Position numbers and translations under genes: made by a program. From Roseburia sp. (GTDB lineage Bacteria; Bacillota; Clostridia; Lachnospirales; Lachnospiraceae), in assembly GCA_026168605.1 (NCBI GenBank), contig JAPFDX010000002.1, forward strand, positions 1 to 64,000: 64,000 nucleotides of DNA. Direction: 5' to 3'. The notes beneath the pieces are model-generated. The model was not told the origin of the DNA. It did no database searches and saw nothing but the letters and a program-made list of their open reading frames with translations. Positions 1-7,921 of this stretch are shown here, piece by piece. Numbering within the stretch: the stretch's first letter is position 1; every line of letters begins with the position of its first letter.

Positions 1-706
<706 letters not shown>

Positions 707-952
707 TTTTTCCTGTCCAGATATCCTCTGGCTTTTTTCTGGTTTTTACCAGAATTTACTGTTTTAAGGTTCTTCTGTCTTTCAACAGAAGCGTCCGTCT
801 GTCAAATAAAATTTATCTGACAGCCTGAAATCTCATGAAGAAAACGTTGTTTTCTTCTAATGTGAACCTCTGGTTCACTATTGAATCTTTCAAGGTCTGT
901 TCACTGTTCAGTTATCAATGTGCTTTTTGTTGTCCTCCGTTCTCGGCGACAG
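707..952 (-). other. 16S rRNA leader with serial hairpins
   Basis: This stretch between the promoters and 16S is the transcribed leader. On the RNA it folds into at least five perfect short hairpins: arms at 862-868/872-878 (GTGAACC type), 837-845/849-857, 799-823, 773-778/785-790 and 737-742/749-754. Such stems are typical of rRNA leaders, where they serve antitermination and RNase III processing with the 16S 3' flank. No protein-coding gene is supported here. The exact mature 5' end cannot be set without the 3' flank. Confidence 0.7.
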
Positions 953-959
953 CTTGTTT

Positions 960-988
960 ACTATATCACTTTGAACCGGATTTGTCAA
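960..988 (-). promoter_or_regulatory. rRNA promoter P2 (proximal)
   Basis: On the minus strand there is TTGACA (983-988), a 17-bp spacer and TATAGT (960-965). The segment just downstream (AAACAAGCTG, then CGAGAAC) is nearly repeated after the distal promoter, so the promoter and start-site block appears duplicated. Confidence 0.9.
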
Positions 989-1073
989 CAACTTTTTTTA
1001 TTTTTTGAATTACTTTTTTGTAATCCATACGGTTTCCCGTGTGCGTTCCACTGTTCTCGCGGTCAGCTTGTTT

Positions 1074-1102
1074 ATATTATCATCATTATTTTAGAATGTC
1101 AA
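1074..1102 (-). promoter_or_regulatory. rRNA promoter P1 (distal)
   Basis: On the minus strand there is TTGACA (1097-1102), a 17-bp spacer and TAATAT (1074-1079). It is preceded by AT-rich sequence suited to an UP element and followed by AAACAAGCTG. Tandem strong promoters are standard for rrn operons. Confidence 0.9.
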
Positions 1103-1111
1103 CACTCTTTT

Positions 1112-1150
1112 TGCATTTTCGACAAAGAAAGTTTTTTGTCGAATTTTGCA
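1112..1150. repeat. Inverted repeat with two TGTCGAA cores between radA and rRNA P1
   Basis: Two arms (TTCGACAAA at about 1118-1126 and TTTGTCGAA at about 1135-1143) with TGCA at each outer end form a long dyad. Each arm contains TGTCGAA, which matches the Spo0A box core, in opposite orientation. The dyad starts about 10 bp upstream of the P1 -35. It could also be a weak transcript end for radA, but neither side has a clear T-run outside the stem. Confidence 0.5.
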
Positions 1151-1207
1151 TATATTGTCTACACAATTCACTCCTGCTATCCTCACGCACATTTTTAGGA
1201 TCCCACG

Positions 1208-2575
1208 CTAACGCATCACGCAGTCCATGGCATCCTTCACGGTACGGACACCGATGAGACGAATACCTGAAATCTCCTTTAAGTTCGCCCGGCACACCTC
1301 CGGCAGGATGCAGGTATCAAAGCCCAGCTTCTTCGCCTCGAGCACTCTCTGCTCTGCCATGCTGACCGCGCGCACCTCCCCGCTCAGACCAACCTCCCCG
1401 AAGCAGATTGTCTTTTCGTCGATCGGTTTCTCTTTATAACTGGAGATCAGGGACAGTACTATCCCCAGATCGATCGCCGGTTCGTTCATGCGGATACCAC
1501 CTGCGATATTGATATACGCATCGCAACTGCCAAGCTGCAGGCCCAGCCTCTTTTCAAGGACTGCCATCAGTAGATTTACCCTGTTCAGATCCGTCCCCGC
1601 AGCCGTTCTGCGCGGGATGCCAAAGTTTGTGTGGCACACAAGCGCCTGGATCTCCAGCAGGATCGGTCTCGTTCCCTCCATGGAACACGCCACCACAGAG
1701 CCTGACGCCCCTTCCGGTTTCCCGCTCAGCATAAATTCCGACGGATTCTCCACCTCCACAAGTCCGCTCTGGCGCATCTCAAAAACGCCGATCTCATTTG
1801 TGGATCCAAAGCGGTTCTTCACGCCGCGCAGAATACGGTAAGCGGCATGGCGGTCTCCCTCAAAGTAAAGCACTGTGTCCACCATATGTTCCAAAACGCG
1901 CGGTCCAGCCACCACGCCCTCTTTCGTCACATGACCCACAATAAAAACAGAGACGCCGCTGCCCTTTGCGATCTGCATCAGTGTCCCGGTCGACTCCCGC
2001 ACCTGCGAGACGCTGCCCGGGGCTGACACAATATTTTCATTGTACATCGTCTGAATGGAATCGATCACCACGATCTGTGGTTTTTCCCTGTCGATGACTT
2101 TCTGTATTGTCTCCAGATTCGTCTCGCACAGAAGGCTTAAGCTGTCCCCGAAATTTCCGATGCGCGACGCACGGATCTTGATCTGCTGCAATGACTCCTC
2201 GCCCGATATATATAGCACCTTGATTTTCTGCATGGAAAGATTGCGGCAGACCTGAAGCAGCAGCGTGGACTTTCCGATGCCCGGGTCACCGCCGACAAGT
2301 ACCAGTGAGCCATGCACGATCCCGCCGCCCAGCACGCGGTCGAGCTCGCCGATGTCGGTAGACACGCGCTCATCCTGCGTCATTTCGATCTCTGAAAGCG
2401 GCACCGCCTTCGCCGTATCAGCGCCGGAGACTTTTCCCTTTCCGGCACTCTTTTTGTCCACGAGCTCCTCCACAAATGTATTCCACTCTCTGCAACCCGG
2501 ACACTGTCCCAGCCACTTGCCCGACTCATAGCCACAATTCTGGCAAAAATATATGCTTGTTTTTCCCTTTGCCAT
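1208..2575 (-). CDS. radA: DNA repair protein RadA (Sms)
   Basis: 455-aa RadA/Sms, the RecA-like helicase that promotes branch migration in recombination and repair. The N-terminal four-cysteine zinc finger is C11/C14/C25/C28. The Walker A motif is GGDPGIGKST at about 95-104, the RadA-specific KNRFG motif sits near residue 250, and the C-terminal third is the Lon-like domain. An ATG four codons upstream (2587) is in frame, but the sequence between the two is itself the Shine-Dalgarno (GGGAGGAAAG), so MAKGK is the better start. It is the last gene before the rRNA promoters and shares their direction. Confidence 0.96.
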   Translation of the reverse strand: MAKGKTSIYFCQNCGYESGKWLGQCPGCREWNTFVEELVDKKSAGKGKVSGADTAKAVPLSEIEMTQDERVSTDIGELDRVLGGGIVHGSLVLVGGDPGIGKSTLLLQVCRNLSMQKIKVLYISGEESLQQIKIRASRIGNFGDSLSLLCETNLETIQKVIDREKPQIVVIDSIQTMYNENIVSAPGSVSQVRESTGTLMQIAKGSGVSVFIVGHVTKEGVVAGPRVLEHMVDTVLYFEGDRHAAYRILRGVKNRFGSTNEIGVFEMRQSGLVEVENPSEFMLSGKPEGASGSVVACSMEGTRPILLEIQALVCHTNFGIPRRTAAGTDLNRVNLLMAVLEKRLGLQLGSCDAYINIAGGIRMNEPAIDLGIVLSLISSYKEKPIDEKTICFGEVGLSGEVRAVSMAEQRVLEAKKLGFDTCILPEVCRANLKEISGIRLIGVRTVKDAMDCVMR

Positions 2576-2650
2576 CTTTCCTCCCAATCAAACTACACAT
2601 CCGTTATATATTCCACAAGAATCGTCATTACCCCTCCCACGATCGTATGC

Positions 2651-2656
2651 TATAAT
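2651..2656 (+). promoter_or_regulatory. Extended -10 element for the small Phd-like gene
   Basis: TATAAT at 2651-2656 is preceded by TG one base upstream (TGC-TATAAT), an extended -10. The -35 is poor. The element lies 31 bp before the small gene start and points away from radA. Confidence 0.6.
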
Positions 2657-2686
2657 TTCTTATATACAAAAGAGGAGACGATAAAA

Positions 2687-2857
2687 ATGTATTATGTCAC
2701 ATTATCCGAGTTTCTCGGCGATACGGAACACATTGTCGACAACACTGTCGTCAATGAAGCTTTTACCACCATAAAAACCACAGACGGAAACGCTGTCCTG
2801 ATCTCCGAGCAGCAATATGTCTGCCTGTTAGAATCCCTGCTCCGAAAAAGCAAATAG
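2687..2857 (+). CDS. Small Phd/YefM-like protein (solitary antitoxin-like)
   Basis: 56-aa gene starting MYYVTLSEFL, with AGGAG seven to nine bases upstream and an extended -10 promoter. The central NAVLISEQQYVCLLE segment resembles the Phd/YefM antitoxin N-terminal fold, where a beta strand ending in (V/L)-(L/I)-(I/V)-S-E/x-x-x-Y is followed by a helix. The family is usually 75-90 aa with a C-terminal toxin-binding tail. That tail is almost absent here and no toxin gene follows, because the next gene is convergent. It may be a solitary DNA-binding remnant or an unrelated small protein. The gene itself is well supported; the family is less sure. Confidence 0.65.
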   Translation: MYYVTLSEFLGDTEHIVDNTVVNEAFTTIKTTDGNAVLISEQQYVCLLESLLRKSK

Positions 2858-2912
2858 AGAGCCGAAGCCCTCTATCTCCACCTGCTCTTTGCCTATTTAT
2901 TCCGGACTGCTC

Positions 2913-3323
2913 CTAGCATTTCTGAATGGATACCTCCACCGGATCCTCTCCGAGTTCCACACTGACGTTCAGCTTGCCGCCGAGATTCGTCTTCATCCGT
3001 CCCGCATCCGTCCCGTCGATCCGGATATCGTACTCCGTCTCCTCCTCAAGCTCCACGGTAAACTGCGCATCCTCCGGTCCTTCCACGGAAAACTCCATAC
3101 CGGTGTCTGTCGCTTTTAAATGCTCCACCGTCGTGCCAGGCACAGACTCATATACAAACATCCCGTTGCGCTCAAGCTTCGTGATCTCCTGGCAGGTCTT
3201 CACCTTGTAGACGTCTCCCTGATGCTCGAAATTATCCAGCTTTGCCTTTGTGCTCAACGAGTAGTCACCGAAACTGATTGTCCCATCTGCCTCTGAACGA
3301 ATTAACTCACTAATAACAGCCAT
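2913..3323 (-). CDS. Conserved hypothetical protein, 136 aa
   Basis: Start chosen at MAVISELIRS because a strong AGGAGG lies eight bases upstream; a longer reading back to 3446 has no such site. The protein is acidic, lacks a signal peptide or membrane segment, and is predicted mostly beta. Segments such as ELIRSEADGTISFGDY and LERNGMFVYESVPG look like a family common in Lachnospiraceae, which I recall being labelled endosialidase-like. I see no catalytic signature for that and would not use the name. It has its own leader with a hairpin, so it is probably transcribed separately from clpC. Confidence 0.85.
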   Translation of the reverse strand: MAVISELIRSEADGTISFGDYSLSTKAKLDNFEHQGDVYKVKTCQEITKLERNGMFVYESVPGTTVEHLKATDTGMEFSVEGPEDAQFTVELEEETEYDIRIDGTDAGRMKTNLGGKLNVSVELGEDPVEVSIQKC

Positions 3324-3341
3324 CTTATCCTCCTGTAACAC

Positions 3342-3369
3342 AGTCCGTACAGCTTCTGCCGCACGGACT
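3342..3369 (-). promoter_or_regulatory. Leader hairpin upstream of the 136-aa gene
   Basis: Arms AGTCCGT (3342-3348) and ACGGACT (3363-3369) form a perfect 7-bp stem in the minus-strand transcript, ending 19 bp before the start codon and just before the AGGAGG. AT-rich sequence with TATAAT-like blocks lies upstream (3390-3415), so it would be in the 5' UTR. It could influence translation. Confidence 0.45.
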
Positions 3370-3446
3370 TCGTTAAAATATGATAGAAATATTATGAGAT
3401 AATTATATAATAACAGGCGCTTTATTTCTAGTGGTTTCCACAACAT

Positions 3447-5915
3447 TTAAGGATTTTTTAACTTTTCCTTCGTCTCAAATGCAAGTTCATTTTTCTTCGT
3501 CGTGACCACAACCTCATCTCCTGCTCTTACCGTTCCGTCCAAAAGCAGCTCCGCCAGCTTATCCTCGATTTCGTTCTGGATTTTGCGGCGCAGCGGCCGC
3601 GCCCCGTATTTCGGCTCATACGCCTTCTCGACAATGTAATTTCTGGCTGCATCCCGCACGTTCAGGTCAATGTCGAGTTGCTTTTTGCAGCGTCCGGCAA
3701 GTTCTTTTACCATCAGACCAACGATCTGCTTCATGTCCGTCTTGTTCAAGGAACGGAATACGATCGTCTCGTCAATGCGGTTTAGAAATTCCGGCTTGAA
3801 AATGCGGCGCACTTCCTCCATCACACTGCTTTTCATGTGCTCATAATTCTGCTTTTCATCGTTGGAGGAGGCGAATCCGAGCTTTTTCGGCTCCACGATC
3901 GCCTGCGCGCCCGCATTGGACGTCATGATGATGATCGTGTTTTTGAAATCGACCTTTCTGCCTTGTGAATCGGTAATATGACCGTCATCGAGCACCTGGA
4001 GTAGAATGTTAAACACATCGGGATGCGCTTTCTCTATCTCGTCAAAAAGTATCACCGAATAGGGATTGCGGCGAACCTTCTCGCTGAGCTGTCCGCCGTC
4101 CTCATGTCCGACATAGCCGGGCGGGGAGCCGATCATCTTCGATACGCTGTGCTTCTCCATATACTCGGACATATCCACACGGATCATCGCCTGCTCCTGA
4201 CCAAATACTGCCTCCGCAAGCGCCTTGGAGATCTCCGTCTTTCCCACGCCTGTCGGTCCCAGAAAAAGAAAGGAACCGATCGGACGGCGCGGATCCTTCA
4301 GACCAACGCGGCCGCGGCGCACGGCTTTCGCGACCGCCGTCACCGCCTCCTCCTGTCCGATGACACGCTTATGCAGAGTATCTTCCAGCCTGCGGAGTCT
4401 TGCCGCTTCACCCTCCGCCAGTTTTTTGACCGGAATCTTCGTCCAGCCGGATACGACCTCGGCAATCTCATCCTCGCCGACAAGATACTGTCTCCTGCCG
4501 CGCTCCCGCTTTGCCTTCGCCTCCAGCTTTGCTTTCTTTTCTTCCAATTCTTCTTTTTCTTTTCTCGCAAGTCTCGCAGCATCCAGATCTGCGCGCATCA
4601 GCGCCTGCTCCAGTTCCGCTTCTTTTCCTGCGATCTCATCACGCAGCCCTGCCATCTCCTTCGGCGTTTTTCCGATGGCAAGCCGCACCTTCGCGGACGC
4701 CTCGTCCATCAGGTCGATCGCCTTGTCCGGCAGGAACCGGTCATTGATATAGCGCGCGGAAAGTCTCGCCGCAGCGGTAAGAGCCTCGTCTGTGATCGTC
4801 ACCCCGTGGTGCTTCTCATAGCGCTCACGCAGCCCTTTTAAAATCTCAACCGTCTCCTCCTCCGTCGGCTCCTCCACGATAACCGGCTGGAATCTGCGCT
4901 CCAACGCCGCGTCCTTCTCGATATATTTGCGGTACTCCTCAATGGTCGTCGCTCCGATCACCTGAACCTCGCCGCGCGCAAGCGCCGGCTTTAGAATATT
5001 GGACGCGTCAATCGCGCCCTCCGCACCGCCTGCGCCGATGATCGTGTGAATCTCGTCGATAAACAGGAGGACATTTCCCGCCTTCATCACCTCGGCGAGC
5101 ACCTTTTTGATGCGCTCCTCAAATTCGCCGCGGTACTTTGAGCCCGCTACAATGCCGGATAAATCCAGGGACACAACGCGCTTGCCAAGGACCGTATCGG
5201 GAACTGTGCCCGCTACGATACGCTCTGCGATCCCCTCCACGATGGCTGTTTTTCCAACGCCTGGCTCCCCGATCAGACACGGGTTATTTTTGTTTCTTCT
5301 GCTCAGGATCTGGATGACGCGCTCGATCTCCTTTTCCCTGCCGACAACCGGATCGAGACTTCCCTCTGCGGAAAGCTTTGTCAGATCTCTGGAATACTGA
5401 TCGAGCACGGAGGTCGCCTGCGGGTTTTTCCTGCGTCCCGGTCTCCCGTTCTGAAAATCCTCTTTATAAAGATTCGCATCCTCCCCCATTGCGATCAGGG
5501 TATCCACGCACACTTTCTGCATATTGACAGAAAGCGTATTTAGCAGGCGTGCTGCCACGCACTCCGGCTCCTTGATCATCGCGAGCAGAATGTGTTCCGT
5601 TCCGACTCTCTCCGAGCGGAAACGCTCCGCCTCCTTCTGTGCGCCGGAGAGCACGCGCTCCACCCGCGGAGAATACCCCTCCGGTTCCAGCAGCGCCACG
5701 GTCTGCGCCGGGGCGATCAGCTCCTCGATCAGTTTTAACACCGTATCGAGTTCCACGTTGTTTTCTTTCAGAACCTGCGAGGCAACCCCGGTGTTCTCCT
5801 TCAAAAGTCCCAACAGAAGATGCTCTGTCCCAATATAATTGTGATGCAGCGATTTTGACATACGCAATGCGATGTCAAGCGCCCGCTTTGCCTTTGCTGT
5901 ATATGGTATCTGCAT
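3447..5915 (-). CDS. clpC: ATP-dependent Clp protease ATPase subunit ClpC
   Basis: 822-aa Hsp100 unfoldase that feeds ClpP. The N-terminal Clp_N double repeat is at about 1-145. AAA1 has Walker A GEPGVGKTAIVEG, and a coiled-coil middle region rich in Lys/Glu follows. AAA2 has GPTGVGKTE and the C-terminal D2-small domain. The length and single medium linker fit ClpC rather than ClpB. The start has GGAGGAGG upstream. The usual ctsR-mcsA-mcsB genes are absent. Instead it follows the cohesin gene by 32 bp with no visible promoter, suggesting read-through from the surface-protein genes. Confidence 0.95.
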   Translation of the reverse strand: MQIPYTAKAKRALDIALRMSKSLHHNYIGTEHLLLGLLKENTGVASQVLKENNVELDTVLKLIEELIAPAQTVALLEPEGYSPRVERVLSGAQKEAERFRSERVGTEHILLAMIKEPECVAARLLNTLSVNMQKVCVDTLIAMGEDANLYKEDFQNGRPGRRKNPQATSVLDQYSRDLTKLSAEGSLDPVVGREKEIERVIQILSRRNKNNPCLIGEPGVGKTAIVEGIAERIVAGTVPDTVLGKRVVSLDLSGIVAGSKYRGEFEERIKKVLAEVMKAGNVLLFIDEIHTIIGAGGAEGAIDASNILKPALARGEVQVIGATTIEEYRKYIEKDAALERRFQPVIVEEPTEEETVEILKGLRERYEKHHGVTITDEALTAAARLSARYINDRFLPDKAIDLMDEASAKVRLAIGKTPKEMAGLRDEIAGKEAELEQALMRADLDAARLARKEKEELEEKKAKLEAKAKRERGRRQYLVGEDEIAEVVSGWTKIPVKKLAEGEAARLRRLEDTLHKRVIGQEEAVTAVAKAVRRGRVGLKDPRRPIGSFLFLGPTGVGKTEISKALAEAVFGQEQAMIRVDMSEYMEKHSVSKMIGSPPGYVGHEDGGQLSEKVRRNPYSVILFDEIEKAHPDVFNILLQVLDDGHITDSQGRKVDFKNTIIIMTSNAGAQAIVEPKKLGFASSNDEKQNYEHMKSSVMEEVRRIFKPEFLNRIDETIVFRSLNKTDMKQIVGLMVKELAGRCKKQLDIDLNVRDAARNYIVEKAYEPKYGARPLRRKIQNEIEDKLAELLLDGTVRAGDEVVVTTKKNELAFETKEKLKNP

Positions 5916-5947
5916 AGTCCTCCTCCTGCCGCCCAGGCTGTTTTCTT

Positions 5948-7891
5948 TTATAAATCATTGAAATCGATCACTTCGATATCTGCGTGTTTGTCACTCTTCT
6001 CCGGTTTCGGGGATGTTTTCGTCTCATCCGCAGCATCTGGCCGGCTGATCTCTTCTGCCGGTTCCGACTGCTCCCATGTACCCTCTTCCGGCACATCCAC
6101 ATCTTTCAGGGCGAGATCCTCCCCTTCCTCCGGTTTCAGGGATGTTTTCGTCTCATCCGCAACATCCATATCTGTGAAAACGAAATCATCCGCAGCAGAA
6201 AGATCGTCCTCCTCATAGAGGTCGTCCTCCTCCGGACCGTCCTCACGTCTTTTCCGGAAGCGGAAAAGCAGCAGATTGATGATCACGATCACAAGCACGG
6301 CGATCACAAATCCAAGAATCGCCATCACTGTCCACGCAAAATCCTTTTCCTTATTATACTGCTCTAAAAGTGTATTATATTCTTCTTCGGTGTATTTTAT
6401 CTCTTCGCCTACACTTTCCCCATTTCCAACAGTGAAGGAAACAGAAAGTCTCTGGTAGGTACCTTCCAGGGAATCGTACTGGTACCAGTTCTCCGTACCA
6501 TCCTGATTCAGACCGTAAAATGTATAAAATGCCGATACAACCTCAGAATCTTCTTCCTGCACTTTCTGGTAGGCGGTGACCGTATTCTCCTCATCCACGA
6601 CGAGGCTTGTCTGCAAATAGTCCTCCGGTATCACAAAATCAACGGGAGCCAGCAGCGCGATCACATATTTCTCTCCATTTGCAAAACGCACAAACGGGTA
6701 CACGGTATCTCTCGTCTCATCGTAGACAAAAAATCTGCCTTTCTGCTCCCCGTCTTCGCCGGACGCCTGCGGTTTCATCCACAGAAGGTTGAGTGGACCC
6801 TTGGTATAGCTTACGCCTTTATATTCATTTCCATGATAAAGGATTGTATTTTCTGTAAAATCTGCCGGTATGTCCTCCGCCGTAAAGTCCCCGGAAATCT
6901 CGTAGGAAACACCGTTGACCGCAACGGTACTCTCCGTGTTCTCCCCCGACGGCTCCTGCTCACCCGGCTGCTCTGTTCCGTCTGCTCCACCCTCCGGCGT
7001 ATCTTCTCCGCCCTCCGGTTTCGTATCCGCCGCGCTGCCGCTCTGCTTTGTCACCTTGATCGTATAGGTTGCCGTCACACCATTCTCTGCTTTTACAACA
7101 ATTTTGATCTGGTTGACACCCTCTTTCAGGTTCTCATTTCCGGATACCGATTCGACCACCGCTTTTTCATTGGCGGGCGTCGCAGACACAGCGATGCTGT
7201 TCACATCGCCGCCCACGGTCGCCGTGTAGGAAGTCTTGTTCTGGGCAAATGCCGGGGACAGCGTTCCGGGTGAAATCGTCAGGCTTTTTAGGGAGTTGTC
7301 CGCAGACAGGCTCTGACCGGAGTTCCCGCCTGCACTGCCACCCGCGTTTCCTCCACCCAAAGTGTCACCACCGGTATTACCGCCACCCGTGCTGCCACCG
7401 CCCGAAGCGCCTCCTCCTGTATTCTCACCGCCTCCTGTGCTGCCGCCCGTATTCCCGCTGCCGGCCGCATTGTTTACGGTGACAGACGCGCTGCTGCCCG
7501 CCATCGACTCCAGCTCCTCCACCGTATCAAACAGCACTCCGTCTGTCGCGGACAGAGAGATGGCGCTTGTTCCGGCAGCCCTCGCTTTCAGGGTGATCGT
7601 AAAGCTGTCGCCGTTGACCAGCCTGCTTCCACCGCCGCCGCTCGAATCGACGGAACAGCTCACAAATTCCAAAATACCTGCATCCCACGAGAGCATCATG
7701 GTTGCCAGCGCTTTTTCCCCGGACGGACCGGACGCTTTCCCCTGCACCGTAACGGTGTCACCGATATTGACGCTGCCCGCAGACACCGACACCGACGTCT
7801 TGCCGGACGCCGCCCACACGGTGACGTCCGGGGGCATAAGCCCCAGACACATACACAGCGCCAGCAAAAATACTCCGATTTTCTTCTTCAT
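5948..7891 (-). CDS. Membrane-anchored cohesin-domain surface protein
   Basis: 647 aa. A signal peptide (about 1-28, MKKKIGVFLLALCMCLGLM) is followed by a cohesin-like module at about 31-140 (LSWDAGILEFVS matches the conserved L-x-YDPxxLE strand). Then come a Gly/Ser/Thr linker (143-195), a cadherin-like beta-sandwich (about 200-285), an extracellular region, a transmembrane helix at about 520-547 and a very acidic 100-residue cytoplasmic tail. Start at MKKK, with AAGGAG upstream; a longer reading to 7921 lacks a site. It lies 30 bp downstream of a dockerin-bearing enzyme, so it probably holds that enzyme on the cell surface. The pairing is inference from the modules and adjacency. Confidence 0.85.
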   Translation of the reverse strand: MKKKIGVFLLALCMCLGLMPPDVTVWAASGKTSVSVSAGSVNIGDTVTVQGKASGPSGEKALATMMLSWDAGILEFVSCSVDSSGGGGSRLVNGDSFTITLKARAAGTSAISLSATDGVLFDTVEELESMAGSSASVTVNNAAGSGNTGGSTGGGENTGGGASGGGSTGGGNTGGDTLGGGNAGGSAGGNSGQSLSADNSLKSLTISPGTLSPAFAQNKTSYTATVGGDVNSIAVSATPANEKAVVESVSGNENLKEGVNQIKIVVKAENGVTATYTIKVTKQSGSAADTKPEGGEDTPEGGADGTEQPGEQEPSGENTESTVAVNGVSYEISGDFTAEDIPADFTENTILYHGNEYKGVSYTKGPLNLLWMKPQASGEDGEQKGRFFVYDETRDTVYPFVRFANGEKYVIALLAPVDFVIPEDYLQTSLVVDEENTVTAYQKVQEEDSEVVSAFYTFYGLNQDGTENWYQYDSLEGTYQRLSVSFTVGNGESVGEEIKYTEEEYNTLLEQYNKEKDFAWTVMAILGFVIAVLVIVIINLLLFRFRKRREDGPEEDDLYEEDDLSAADDFVFTDMDVADETKTSLKPEEGEDLALKDVDVPEEGTWEQSEPAEEISRPDAADETKTSPKPEKSDKHADIEVIDFNDL

Positions 7892-7921
7892 CAAGCCTAC
7901 TCCTTTTCCATCTCTGTGCAA

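Noticed and set aside
881..1198. 105-aa open frame in the rRNA promoter region
   Set aside because: It overlaps two consensus rRNA promoters on the opposite strand and has low-complexity composition.
2913..3323. Endosialidase label for the 136-aa protein
   Set aside because: I recall this label for relatives, but no catalytic or sialic-acid-binding signature is visible and the protein is too short.
7290..7480. Repeated GGT/GGC triplets suggesting a repeat array or CRISPR
   Set aside because: These encode the Gly/Ser/Thr linker of the cohesin protein; there are no regular spacers.
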